Source: Pseudomonas khorasanensis (GTDB lineage: Bacteria; Pseudomonadota; Gammaproteobacteria; Pseudomonadales; Pseudomonadaceae). From it: a stretch of DNA of 64,000 nt. Position 1 is the stretch's first letter; each line of letters starts with the position of its first letter. Position numbers and translations under genes: made by a program. Shown here piece by piece: positions 50,610-59,561 of the stretch. Below the pieces are notes generated by a model. That model worked only from the letters and a program-made list of their open reading frames with translations, did no database searches and was not told the origin of the DNA. The DNA lies in contig NZ_JABWQP020000015.1 of the NCBI RefSeq assembly GCF_014268505.2, positions 48,277 through 112,276 of the forward strand, read 5' to 3'.

Positions 50610-51941
50610 TTACAGATAAGCGCCGACAACGTTTCTGACGGTAATCAACGCCTGACGCAACACGTCCAGGTCCACTGAGCCCAACGCCAGTCGAATCGCA
50701 TGAGGCGTATGCGATGACACTGAAAAGGGCTCGGCGGTGGTGACCGAAACCTGATGCTGCAGCAACTCGACGACAATCTGATCGGCGCGTACGTCCTCGG
50801 GCAATGGCAGCCACAGAAAATACGAAGCCGGGTGAGCGATGCAGGGCAGCCCTTTGAGCACTTGCGACGCCAACGCCTGACGTGCGCGGGCATCGTTGCG
50901 CTTCTGTTCCTCGAGCGCAGTGACGGTGCCGTCATCGAGCCAACCGCATGCGATTGCGGTCATCACACCGGGCGTGTTCCAGGTGGTGGCGCGAATGATC
51001 CGCTCCAGCGCCGCCACCTTAAGCAGCGGCGCCGCAATGAACCCGACCCGCAGTCCGGTAGCGATATTTTTCGACAGGCCGGACACATAAAAAGTCCGCT
51101 CCGGCGCCAGTTCAATCAGCGCGCGAGGCGGTTCTTGCACCAGAAAGGCATAGGCCGCGTCTTCGATTATCGTTAGGTCATGCCGACGGGCAATCGCGAC
51201 CAGTTGCTCACGCTGTTGCAGTGGCAATACCCAGCCCAGAGGGTTGTGCAAGGTCGGCATGCTGTAAACGGCGCGTACCGGGCGGCGCCGGCAGAGTTCG
51301 TCCAGTGCCTGCAAGTCCGGACCGTGCTCAGTCACAGGAATCGCCAACACTTCCAGATGCAGCGCTTCGGCCAGCACTTTGAATCCTGAATAGGTCAGCG
51401 CATCGGCGGCTATCACATCGCCGGGTTTGAGCAACGCCATCAGCGTCACGGCCAGCCCTTGCTGGGCGCCATTGACGATCAGCACTTGTCCCGCCTCGAC
51501 TGTTACGCCGCGTGCCGATAAATGACGTGCGACCGAGGCCCGCTCGTGGGCGCGCCCGGCGTGAGGTTGGTAACGCAACAGGGCTTCCAGATCACCGGAC
51601 AAGGCCAGTTGGCGCAACGCGGTGCGTAATAATTCTGCCTGTCCGGGCAACGCCGGATAGTTGAAATTCAGGTCGATCATGCCAACCGCCACGTCCTTCT
51701 GATCGATGCCCTGCCCTGGCGCCAGCGACGTTTCGCGCACAAAGGTACCGCGCCCGGTTTCGCCACTGACCAGCCCCATCGCCTCCAGCTCGGCATAAAC
51801 CCGTGAGGCGGTGACGAGCGCGAGCCCCTCACGAGCCGCCAGTTGCCGATGGGTCGGCAAGCGCATGCCTGGCGTCAGGCGTCCGCAACGGATGTCCGCT
51901 GCGTAGCGATCGACCAGCGTTTTGTAACGGGAACGGGTCAT
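50610..51941 (-). CDS. MocR-type regulator (GntR HTH fused to aminotransferase)
   Basis: A 443-residue protein from the ATG at 51941; the open frame extends far upstream over another gene and is not real there. A GntR winged helix (about 1-70) is joined by a linker to a type I aminotransferase domain with the PLP lysine K291 (GLSKN) and NPLG at about 233. MocR proteins usually bind PLP and a ligand to control a neighbouring gene. The divergent EamA transporter, 88 bases away, is the likely target. Confidence 0.88.
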   Translation of the reverse strand: MTRSRYKTLVDRYAADIRCGRLTPGMRLPTHRQLAAREGLALVTASRVYAELEAMGLVSGETGRGTFVRETSLAPGQGIDQKDVAVGMIDLNFNYPALPGQAELLRTALRQLALSGDLEALLRYQPHAGRAHERASVARHLSARGVTVEAGQVLIVNGAQQGLAVTLMALLKPGDVIAADALTYSGFKVLAEALHLEVLAIPVTEHGPDLQALDELCRRRPVRAVYSMPTLHNPLGWVLPLQQREQLVAIARRHDLTIIEDAAYAFLVQEPPRALIELAPERTFYVSGLSKNIATGLRVGFIAAPLLKVAALERIIRATTWNTPGVMTAIACGWLDDGTVTALEEQKRNDARARQALASQVLKGLPCIAHPASYFLWLPLPEDVRADQIVVELLQHQVSVTTAEPFSVSSHTPHAIRLALGSVDLDVLRQALITVRNVVGAYL

Positions 51942-52029
51942 CTCGGCTTGTATCCATGACAATTTTTTGATTGTGCTGATTCTCGGTCCTAGGATCGCTG
52001 CAACACAACCTCTTCCGAGTGCGACCAAC

Positions 52030-52923
52030 ATGGACACAACCTCGACCCCGGGCAATCCGGCGCTGGAAAAAACCAGCGGCTGGATCAACGGTTTTATCGG
52101 CGTACTGATTTTCAGCGGTTCGCTACCGGCCACGCGGCTGGCGGTGCTGGAGTTTGATCCGGTGTTTCTGACCGTCGTACGCGCGGCCATCGCCGGGGTA
52201 TTGGCCGGCGTCCTGTTGTGGCTGTTTCGCCAGCGCCGGCCGGCGCGCCACCAGTGGCTGTCGTTGTTGATTGTGGCGCTGGGGGTGGTGCTTGGCTTTC
52301 CGTTGCTTACTGCATTGGCGTTGCAACACGTGACGTCGGCCCATTCGATTGTGTTTGTCGGATTACTTCCGCTGGCTACAGCGTTGTTCGGTGTCTTGCG
52401 CGGTGGCGAGCGGCCACGCCCCGTGTTCTGGATTTTCTCGGTGCTGGGCAGCGCTTTAGTGGTGGGCTTCGCCTTGGCCCAAGGCTTGAGTGCCTCGCCG
52501 ACCGGCGACCTGCTCATGCTTGCGGCGATTCTGGTCTGCGGCCTCGGTTACGCCGAAGGCGCGAAGCTGTCGCGGACACTTGGCGGCTGGCAGGTCATCT
52601 GCTGGGCACTGGTGCTGTCGTTACCACTGATGGCGCTATTGAGCGTGTACCTGGCGCCCGCCTCGTTCGGCCCCATCAGTGGGCCGGCCTGGGTGTGCCT
52701 GGCCTATGTGTCGTTGTTCAGCATGCTGATCGGTTTTGTGTTCTGGTACAGAGGCCTGGCCCAGGGCGGAATTGCGGCGGTCGGTCAGTTGCAATTGCTG
52801 CAACCGTTCTTTGGTCTGGCGCTGGCGGCCGGTTTGCTGCATGAGCACGTTAGTCTGGGCATGCTCGCCGTGACGCTGGGGGTGATCGGATGTGTGGCCG
52901 GGGCGAAAAAATTCGCCCGGTAG
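52030..52923 (+). CDS. EamA/DMT-family transporter
   Basis: A 297-residue membrane protein with ten helices in two EamA repeats (GFIGVLIFSGSLPATRLAVLEFDP; AILVCGLGYAEGAKLSRTLGG). It probably exports an amino acid or related metabolite. The ATG at 52030 gives the family length; upstream codons lie in the divergent promoter. The divergent MocR-type gene is its likely regulator. Confidence 0.9.
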   Translation: MDTTSTPGNPALEKTSGWINGFIGVLIFSGSLPATRLAVLEFDPVFLTVVRAAIAGVLAGVLLWLFRQRRPARHQWLSLLIVALGVVLGFPLLTALALQHVTSAHSIVFVGLLPLATALFGVLRGGERPRPVFWIFSVLGSALVVGFALAQGLSASPTGDLLMLAAILVCGLGYAEGAKLSRTLGGWQVICWALVLSLPLMALLSVYLAPASFGPISGPAWVCLAYVSLFSMLIGFVFWYRGLAQGGIAAVGQLQLLQPFFGLALAAGLLHEHVSLGMLAVTLGVIGCVAGAKKFAR

Positions 52924-52926
52924 CGC

Positions 52927-53742
52927 TCAATGTGCGGTTTTCCATTGCCGGGGGCTGAGCCCGGTCTTGCGCCGAAAAGCCCGAGCCAGCGCCGACGGGC
53001 TTTCGTAACCGACCTCTTCGGCGATCAATGCAATCGGCTTGCCCTCCCGCAGGCGCTTCTGCGCCAGGCTGACCCGCCAGCTCAACAGATAGTCGGCCGG
53101 GGTCTGCCCGACCACGCGACGAAACTGCTCGGCGAAACCGGCGCGGGACAGATTGGCCGTGGCCGCCAGATCGGCCACGCTCCAGGGCTTTTGCGGTTGC
53201 TCGTGAATCAGGTTCAGCGCGCGCGACAGGCGCGGGTCAGCCAGCCCGGCCATCATTCCCGGTTGTTGATCACGACTGCGGATGAGGTGGCGCAGCAGAA
53301 GAATCACCAGCAATTCGAACAGGCGATCCATCACCGCCAGCCGCCCGCAATGACCTTCGAACGCTTCGTTGAACAGCCAATCGAGGGTGCTGCGCAATTC
53401 TGGAATATCGGTGAGTTTCAAAACCAGATAATCGGGTAACGCCGCCGCCAGGGCGTTGCCCGAACCCCCGTCGAACGTCAGCGAGGCGCAGACCACTTGA
53501 GTGGCCATTGCCTCGTCGGCAAACATCCGATGGGCAAAGGGCCGGGGGAAGAAAATCAGCGAAGGTTCTTCCAGACGGATTTCCCGCTCGTTGCCCGGTT
53601 TGAGCAGTAACGCCCCCGCCTGCAAAACGTGCACATGCCCGACCGGCTCGCCCTCGTGAATGCTGACCCCGCAAAACGCGCCACTGTGAAAGGTCCCGGC
53701 ATTGATGCCGAAATGACTGAGCAACGTAGAAAGGCGATCCAT
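52927..53742 (-). CDS. AraC-family regulator with cupin sensor
   Basis: A 271-residue protein from the ATG at 53742 (MDRLSTLLSHFGINAG). An N-terminal cupin-like domain (PF12852 type, GVSIHEGEPVGHVHVLQAGALLL; FFPRPFAHRMF) is followed by two AraC helix-turn-helix motifs, ending EVGYESPSALARAFRRKTGLSPRQWK. It is divergent from an AhpD-like gene, which it most likely controls. Confidence 0.88.
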   Translation of the reverse strand: MDRLSTLLSHFGINAGTFHSGAFCGVSIHEGEPVGHVHVLQAGALLLKPGNEREIRLEEPSLIFFPRPFAHRMFADEAMATQVVCASLTFDGGSGNALAAALPDYLVLKLTDIPELRSTLDWLFNEAFEGHCGRLAVMDRLFELLVILLLRHLIRSRDQQPGMMAGLADPRLSRALNLIHEQPQKPWSVADLAATANLSRAGFAEQFRRVVGQTPADYLLSWRVSLAQKRLREGKPIALIAEEVGYESPSALARAFRRKTGLSPRQWKTAH

Positions 53743-53873
53743 AGGCGACTCCCGAGGGCATATCTGGACGATCTGCCGCATATCCTCGACGATTTGGCGC
53801 CAATACGCCATCGCCATTCCCTAAGATCTCTCCATCCCCGCTGCACTTCGCAACGGACATTTGGAGCATCACC

Positions 53874-54392
53874 ATGAGCCGCATCACTGCAATCAGCCTC
53901 GACGCCGCCACCGACGCCACCCGCCCGGTACTGGAAGGCATACAGAAAAAAATCGGTTTCCTGCCCAACGTTTTCACCACTCTGGCCCAAGCGCCAGTGG
54001 CACTCGACACTTATCTGCAAGCCTCGGCCATTCTCGGCAAAACCTCACTGAGCGCCCAGGAAAAGGAAGCGGTGTATCTCGCCACTTCGCAGGTCAATGG
54101 CTGCGATTACTGCCTGGCGGCGCACACGTTGTTTGCTGGCAAGGCCGGGCTGTCGGCCCAGGACATCGCCGCGGCACGTCAGGGCGAACTGAATGCCTAT
54201 GCCGCCCTCGCCCAACAGTTGACGCAAACCCGTGGCCACTTGAGCGATGAGCAACTGGCCGACGCCCGTGCCGCCGGAATCGACGACCGCAAGATCATCG
54301 AAGTCATTGCGCTGGTAGCCGTTCAGACGCTGACCAACTACCTGAACAACACCGCGTTGACCGACATTGATTTCCCGGCCATCGATGCCTGA
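53874..54392 (+). CDS. AhpD-like/carboxymuconolactone decarboxylase-family protein
   Basis: A 172-residue helical protein with the AhpD-type redox motif CDYCLAAH (C77, C80, H84), preceded by QEKEAVYLATSQVNG. Such proteins act as peroxidase-like reductants or in antioxidant defence. The motif is complete, so activity is plausible. A divergent AraC regulator sits 131 bases away. Confidence 0.88.
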   Translation: MSRITAISLDAATDATRPVLEGIQKKIGFLPNVFTTLAQAPVALDTYLQASAILGKTSLSAQEKEAVYLATSQVNGCDYCLAAHTLFAGKAGLSAQDIAAARQGELNAYAALAQQLTQTRGHLSDEQLADARAAGIDDRKIIEVIALVAVQTLTNYLNNTALTDIDFPAIDA

Positions 54393-54419
54393 GCACTGGT
54401 TCAAAATCTGCAAAAAAAA

Positions 54420-54460
54420 CAGGTGGCGAAGGGTCTGGCTCTTTCGCCGCCTGGCGTTTT
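54420..54460 (+). terminator. Rho-independent terminator of the AhpD-like gene
   Basis: CAGGTGGCGAA and TTCGCCGCCTG form an 11-bp stem with one mismatch, then GCGTTTTT. Confidence 0.78.
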
Positions 54461-54579
54461 TGCTGCGATGATGGACGCTAAAAGAATCTGCAGTGCAAAC
54501 AAGTGTCTGGTGTGCTGAAACCAAACACCCTGCACGAAGGTCTTTGTCTCAGACAGATGCCCGGAAAAGCACGAACTCC

Positions 54580-56811
54580 ATGACAGACTGGTTGCAAGAC
54601 AACGGCGAGATGGCCGGGCAGATCCGCCGTCACGACTGGGCGAATTCGCCACTCGGCCCGCTGGAACACTGGCCCGATGTACTCAAGACCACTGTCTCGC
54701 TGAGTCTCGCTTCGCATTTCCCTCAGGCAATCGTCTGGGGTCCGCAACTGATCACACTGTACAACGACGCTTTCGTGCCGATTCTGGGCGACAAGCCTCA
54801 CGCGCTGGGGCGCCCGTTCAGCGACATCTGGAAAGAGGCGTGGCACGAAATCAGCCCGATTGCCGATGCGGCGTTCGCCGGCCAGGCTACGTACATCGAG
54901 AACTTTGCCTTGCAGATCGAGCGTGGCAACGGCCCCGAGCAGGCGTTTTTCACTTTCTGCTACAGCCCGATTCGCGACCCCTTGGGCAACGTCGTCGGCA
55001 TGATCGACACCGTCACCGAGACCACCCAGACCGTTTATCTCAATCGACGGCTGGGGGTACTGGATGCCATCGGCAACGCCGTGGCCAATGCCACGGACGC
55101 GCAAACCATTCTCGCGGCGAGTACACGGCTGATGGTCGAGCATTTACGCCTGTCCAACTGCGCCTATGCCGACATGGACGCCGACGAAGATGGCTTCACC
55201 ATTCGCGGCGATCATGCTGCGCCGGGTTCGCCGAGCATCGTCGGTCATTACCGCTTGCGCGATTTCGGGGCGAAAGCCGTCGAGCTGCTGCGCGCCGGTA
55301 AACCGCTGGTTATCCATGACAACCGCAGCGAATTGCCCCCTGAAGAGTCAGCGACCTTTCAGGCCATCGGGATTACCGCAACCATTTGCGTGCCGCTGCT
55401 CAAGGAGGGTCGACTCACCGCGTTAATGGCCATTCATGACAAGGTGCCGCGGGTCTGGTCGAGCTTCGAACAGGCCCTGCTGAGCGAAGTCACTGAGCGC
55501 TGCTGGGCGCACATCGAGCGAGTGCGCGCCGATGCCAATGTGCGCGAGGGCCTGTTGGCTCTGGCCGAACTCAATGCCACGCTGGAACAACGGGTCGAGG
55601 AGCGCAGCCTGCGCCTGGCCCAGGCCGAATCGGCGCTGCGCCAGTCGCAGAAGCTCGAAGCCATCGGTCAACTGACCGGCGGGGTGGCCCATGACTTCAA
55701 CAATCTGTTGACCATCATTCGCTCTTCAGTGGATTTCCTGCGCCAGCCCAACCTGCAGGAGGAACGCCGCCAGCGCTACATGCGCGCGGTTTCCGACACG
55801 GTTGAGCGCGCCTCCAAACTGACGAGCCAGTTGCTCGCCTTCGCCCGGCGCCAGCCACTCAACCCACAAGTGGTGGATGCCGGCGAACGTCTGGCGAACA
55901 TCGGCGAAATGCTCGAATCGGTGACTGGTGCGCAAATTCACGTGTGCGTCGAACGGCCGGAACACCCCTGCTACATCCGCGTCGATTTGAGCCAGTTCGA
56001 AACCGCATTGATCAATATTGCGCTGAATGCCCGCGACGCCATGAACGGTCAGGGCGAACTGAAATTGCGCCTGGAATGCAGCAAACCGCTACCACCGATT
56101 CGCGGCCACGCCGGTTCCAGCAGCCCGTTTGTGTCGATTGCTTTGGCAGACACCGGTGGCGGTATTGACGCGCACACCCTCGAACATATTTTCGAACCGT
56201 TTTTCACCACAAAGGATGTCGGCAAAGGCACGGGACTGGGGTTGTCGCAGGTCTTCGGATTCGCCAAACAATCCGGCGGCAACGTCGATGTTTCAAGCGT
56301 GCTCGGTCTCGGCACGGAGTTCACCCTGTACCTGCCGCAAGTGCCGGCGGCCGACGTGGAAACGGACGAAACGGCGGATGACGGCGAGGTGCATGCAGCG
56401 TGCGAAAAGCGCCGGATACTGGTGGTCGAGGACAACGTGGACGTCGGCCGTTTCGCCAATCAGATCCTCCAGGATCTGGGCTATGAAACGGCATGGGCGA
56501 CCAACGCCGAGCAAGCCTTGCAACTGGCGGGCCCCGATGCAATGGCCTTCGATGCGGTGTTTTCCGATGTGGTCATGCCGGGGATCACCGGCGTCGCTTT
56601 GGCAAAGGAACTGCGCCAGCGCCGCCCCGATCTGCCAGTGATTCTGACCTCCGGCTACAGCGAAGAACTGGCGCGCAGCGGCTACGAAGGTTTCGAGTTT
56701 CTCGCCAAGCCCTACTCCGCCGAACAGGTCTCGCGGATTCTCGGCAAGACCTGGCTCAACGACGCAGCGCCGAAGGCCTCAGTCGTGGTCGACGCCGGCG
56801 CGCTTGAGTAA
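54580..56811 (+). CDS. Hybrid sensor histidine kinase (PAS-GAF-HisKA-HATPase-REC)
   Basis: A 743-residue soluble kinase from the ATG at 54580; an upstream extension lacks a ribosome site. A PAS-like domain lies at about 1-155, a GAF domain at about 165-325, and a coiled coil leads to the HisKA domain with H371 (GVAHDFNNLLTI). The HATPase domain (about 480-600) has DTGGGI and GTGLGLSQVFGF boxes. The C-terminal receiver has D663 (FSDVVMPG). The HDFNN form and order match light/redox-type hybrid kinases. No cysteine of a LOV domain is seen. Confidence 0.92.
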   Translation: MTDWLQDNGEMAGQIRRHDWANSPLGPLEHWPDVLKTTVSLSLASHFPQAIVWGPQLITLYNDAFVPILGDKPHALGRPFSDIWKEAWHEISPIADAAFAGQATYIENFALQIERGNGPEQAFFTFCYSPIRDPLGNVVGMIDTVTETTQTVYLNRRLGVLDAIGNAVANATDAQTILAASTRLMVEHLRLSNCAYADMDADEDGFTIRGDHAAPGSPSIVGHYRLRDFGAKAVELLRAGKPLVIHDNRSELPPEESATFQAIGITATICVPLLKEGRLTALMAIHDKVPRVWSSFEQALLSEVTERCWAHIERVRADANVREGLLALAELNATLEQRVEERSLRLAQAESALRQSQKLEAIGQLTGGVAHDFNNLLTIIRSSVDFLRQPNLQEERRQRYMRAVSDTVERASKLTSQLLAFARRQPLNPQVVDAGERLANIGEMLESVTGAQIHVCVERPEHPCYIRVDLSQFETALINIALNARDAMNGQGELKLRLECSKPLPPIRGHAGSSSPFVSIALADTGGGIDAHTLEHIFEPFFTTKDVGKGTGLGLSQVFGFAKQSGGNVDVSSVLGLGTEFTLYLPQVPAADVETDETADDGEVHAACEKRRILVVEDNVDVGRFANQILQDLGYETAWATNAEQALQLAGPDAMAFDAVFSDVVMPGITGVALAKELRQRRPDLPVILTSGYSEELARSGYEGFEFLAKPYSAEQVSRILGKTWLNDAAPKASVVVDAGALE

Positions 56812-58224
56812 CTTCTTGCAGCGTTCCGACAGATGAAACACCTGTAAATGCTTGCCGGCCTTGGCGTAGCGTTCTCGCAGGGTTTTCAACGCGGCAACCG
56901 CCGAGTAATCGACAAAGCTTAGGTGTCGGCAGTCAAGCGTCACTCTCGCCGGATCGTTGGCCGGGTCGAACTGATTGAGAAACGGCGTGGTGGAGGCGAA
57001 GAACAGCGTGCCGTGCAGGCGATAGAGCTTGCTGCCGTCGGCTTCCAGGTGTTCATCGGCATACAGCTCGCGTGCTTGCTGCCAGGCGAAATTCAGCGCG
57101 GCGATGACGATCCCGCACAGCACCGCTGTGGCCAGATCGGTGAACACGGTGATGGTCGTCACCGCAATGATCACCAGCACATCGTTGAGCGGTACTTTGT
57201 TGATCACGCGCAACGAAGCCCAGGCGAACGTCTGCTGCGACACCACGAACATCACCCCCACCAATGCGGCCAGCGGGATCCGCTCGATCAGCGGTGACAG
57301 AAACAGAATGAACAACAGAATCAGCACACCAGCGACCACACCTGACAAGCGTCCGCGTCCGCCGGAGCTTAAGTTGATCACGGTCTGACCGATCATCGCG
57401 CAACCGCCCATCCCGCCGAAAGCGCCCGAAACCATGTTCGCCGCGCCCAGCGCCACGCACTCGCGATCCGGGTAGCCACGGGTTTCGGTGATTTCGTCGG
57501 TCAGGTTGAGTGTCAGCAGCGTTTCCAGCAGGCCCACCAACGCCATCAGAATCGCGTAAGGCGAGATGATGCGCAGCGTCTCGAGGTTCCACGGAATGTC
57601 TGGCAAGGCGAAAGTCGGCAGGCCGCCGGCGATATGCGCCATGTCACCGAGGGTGCGGGTCGGCAGACCGAAAAGATAGACCAGCAGGCCGACGCCAAGA
57701 ATAGCCACCAAGGCCGGCGGCACGGCTTTGGTCAGGCGCGGCAGGATGTAAACGATGGCCATGGTCAGCAATACCAGACCGGCCATCAGGTACAACGGCG
57801 TACCGCTGAGCCAGTGCTCACCGCTTTTGAAATGCTCAAGTTGCGCCAGGGCAATGATGATTGCCAGGCCGTTGACGAAACCGAGCATGACCGGATGCGG
57901 CACCATGCGCACCAGTTTGCCCAGCCGCAACAGCCCGAACGCCATCATGATCAAGCCTCCGAGCAGCACCGTCGCCAGCAGATACTGCACGCCGTGTTGC
58001 ACCACCAGCGCGACGATCACCACCGCCATCGAACCCGCCGCACCAGAGACCATCCCCGGCCGACCGCCGAACAACGCCGTCAGCGTGCAAATAATAAAGG
58101 CGCCGTACAGACCCATCAGCGGATTGAGATGCGCCACCAGCGCGAAGGCAATGCATTCGGGCAACAGGGCAAACGAGGTGGTGAGTCCGGCCAGGACATC
58201 GGCGCGCAGACGAATCGGTTTCAT
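56779..58224 (-). CDS. SulP-family anion transporter with STAS domain
   Basis: A 481-residue SLC26/SulP transporter. About ten to twelve membrane helices (1-385) include ALLPECIAFALVAHLNPLMGLYGA and the conserved NMVSGAFGGMGGCAMIGQTVINLSSGGRGRLSG. A short STAS domain follows (about 395-475, VTLDCRHLSFVDYSAVAAL). It may import sulfate, bicarbonate or a dicarboxylate; nothing nearby decides. Its 3' end overlaps the convergent kinase gene by 33 bases. Confidence 0.9.
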   Translation of the reverse strand: MKPIRLRADVLAGLTTSFALLPECIAFALVAHLNPLMGLYGAFIICTLTALFGGRPGMVSGAAGSMAVVIVALVVQHGVQYLLATVLLGGLIMMAFGLLRLGKLVRMVPHPVMLGFVNGLAIIIALAQLEHFKSGEHWLSGTPLYLMAGLVLLTMAIVYILPRLTKAVPPALVAILGVGLLVYLFGLPTRTLGDMAHIAGGLPTFALPDIPWNLETLRIISPYAILMALVGLLETLLTLNLTDEITETRGYPDRECVALGAANMVSGAFGGMGGCAMIGQTVINLSSGGRGRLSGVVAGVLILLFILFLSPLIERIPLAALVGVMFVVSQQTFAWASLRVINKVPLNDVLVIIAVTTITVFTDLATAVLCGIVIAALNFAWQQARELYADEHLEADGSKLYRLHGTLFFASTTPFLNQFDPANDPARVTLDCRHLSFVDYSAVAALKTLRERYAKAGKHLQVFHLSERCKKLLKRAGVDHD

Positions 58225-58385
58225 GGTTTACCTGACTGAGCGACCGCCGGGCACGGCCGCGGATGTTCGCGAAAAAAGAGGGAGGAGAATGTTACGGAAT
58301 TGTTCCGGATCGGGCCAGTGAATCGCTGACACCGGTTGGCTCGGGCTTTATGCTGGCGGGCCTGTTCATTTGATTGAGTCCCGCC

Positions 58386-58727
58386 ATGCCAGCGTCTCTG
58401 TCCGCCCGTGAAGTGTGTCAACGCCTGCGCGAGGCGGCGCTGGGTGTACTTGAGTTCGACATCGGCGAAGTGATGCCCGAGTCTGGACTGATCGCCGTCG
58501 AGATCGAGGGCTGGCGTTTGCTATTGGATTTTGCCGAGGGACGTTTGCATCACTGTGAACACGCCCGCAACCGCGCCGGGGACGAAGCGTCGCTGGACAC
58601 CTGGCAGCGCTATGGCACTGACCCGGTGAGTTTGCTCAGTACCTGGGAACTGGCGCAGATTGAGCGGTTGCTGCGTGAGGCGCAGCGAGTCGAGGCTCAG
58701 GGCATCATTTCCAGGGCGAGCGACTGA
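58386..58727 (+). CDS. Small cytoplasmic protein of unknown function (DUF7693-like)
   Basis: A 113-residue soluble protein from the ATG at 58386 (MPASLSAREVCQRLREA). It has a central beta region (GLIAVEIEGWRLLLDFAEGRLHHCEHARN) and the block WQRYGTDPVSLLSTWELAQIERLL. It resembles short Pseudomonas-specific hypotheticals. Divergent from the SulP gene. Function unknown. Confidence 0.75.
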   Translation: MPASLSAREVCQRLREAALGVLEFDIGEVMPESGLIAVEIEGWRLLLDFAEGRLHHCEHARNRAGDEASLDTWQRYGTDPVSLLSTWELAQIERLLREAQRVEAQGIISRASD

Positions 58728-58808
58728 TCGGTTTTCACGCGGTCATACCCAATGCAGGCGCACTCACAGTTGACTGCATCCCATTGAAGAAAAGCGACCC
58801 CTTGTACT

Positions 58809-58913
58809 GATCGTTCCCACGCTCCGCGTGGGAATGCAGCAAGGGACGCTCTGCGTCCCAGAGCCGACGCGGAGCGTCGGAAGAGGCGTTCCCACGAGAG
58901 CGTGGGGACGATC
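58809..58913. repeat. Intergenic palindromic repeat (GATCGTTCCCACGC type)
   Basis: A 105-base element with GATCGTTCCCACGC and its complement at the ends, like 1607-1718, between convergent genes. Confidence 0.85.
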
Positions 58914-58962
58914 AGTAAGAAGCTTGATCGTGAATCGCGTATCTACAGGTTTGGCGTCCGGT

Positions 58963-59496
58963 TCAGAAGTCGATTGCCGCTGCCGGTTTGATATCGGTCC
59001 GAGCCACGGAACTGGTGAGGGCGGCGAAATCCTTGTTGTGTTCAGCGATGATGTCTTCGGCGCTCATGGTGCCGTTGTCGACCGTCGAATGCGCGTCTTG
59101 TGCAACGACGACGTCGTAGCCCTTTTGATGGGCGCTGCGCACGGTGGCGTTGACGCAGTAATCGGTCTGCAGACCACAGACCACCAGTCGCTCGAAATCT
59201 TCGCCGGGCAACAGTTTGCCCAGCTCGGTCTGGTAGAAAGAGTCGCCGGTAGTTTTACTCACGCGCAGGTCTTGTGGGGAAGTTTCCAGGCCTTCGGCCA
59301 ACTGCCAGCCGTCCGCTCCGTGAACGAATGCACCGTCCTTTTCTTCGTGCTGAATCAACACCACCGGGACGCGGGCCGCGCGGGCGCGGCGGCTCAGATC
59401 ATTGATCGTGGCGATCACTCGGTCGATTTCAAAACACTGGTATTCACCGGCACACAGGGCCTGCTGGACGTCAATGATCAGTAATGCGGTGGTCAT
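58963..59496 (-). CDS. Cysteine hydrolase (isochorismatase family)
   Basis: A 177-residue isochorismatase-like protein with the catalytic triad D9 (LIIDVQ), K81 (VSKTTGDSF) and C114 (LQTDYCVNATVR). The frame extends far upstream over ggt antisense, but the ATG at 59496 is the family start. It probably hydrolyses an amide or imide. It is 65 bases downstream of ggt and may be in the same operon. Confidence 0.88.
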   Translation of the reverse strand: MTTALLIIDVQQALCAGEYQCFEIDRVIATINDLSRRARAARVPVVLIQHEEKDGAFVHGADGWQLAEGLETSPQDLRVSKTTGDSFYQTELGKLLPGEDFERLVVCGLQTDYCVNATVRSAHQKGYDVVVAQDAHSTVDNGTMSAEDIIAEHNKDFAALTSSVARTDIKPAAAIDF

Positions 59497-59527
59497 GGGA
59501 AGCCTTCCTTGATCAGTCCTTGAGATT

Positions 59528-59554
59528 GGGGCGGACCTGAGCCCGCCCCTTTTT
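59528..59554 (+). terminator. Hairpin with T-run, opposite to the flanking genes
   Basis: GGGGCGG-N8-CCGCCCC-TTTTT reads as an intrinsic terminator on the + strand, though both neighbours are on the minus strand. On the minus strand the T-run is missing. It may stop antisense transcription. Confidence 0.45.
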
Positions 59555-59561
59555 ACTCCAC

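Noticed and set aside
50610..52517. 635-codon frame for the MocR-type protein.
   Set aside because: The upstream 190 codons are antisense to the EamA gene; the protein starts at 51941.
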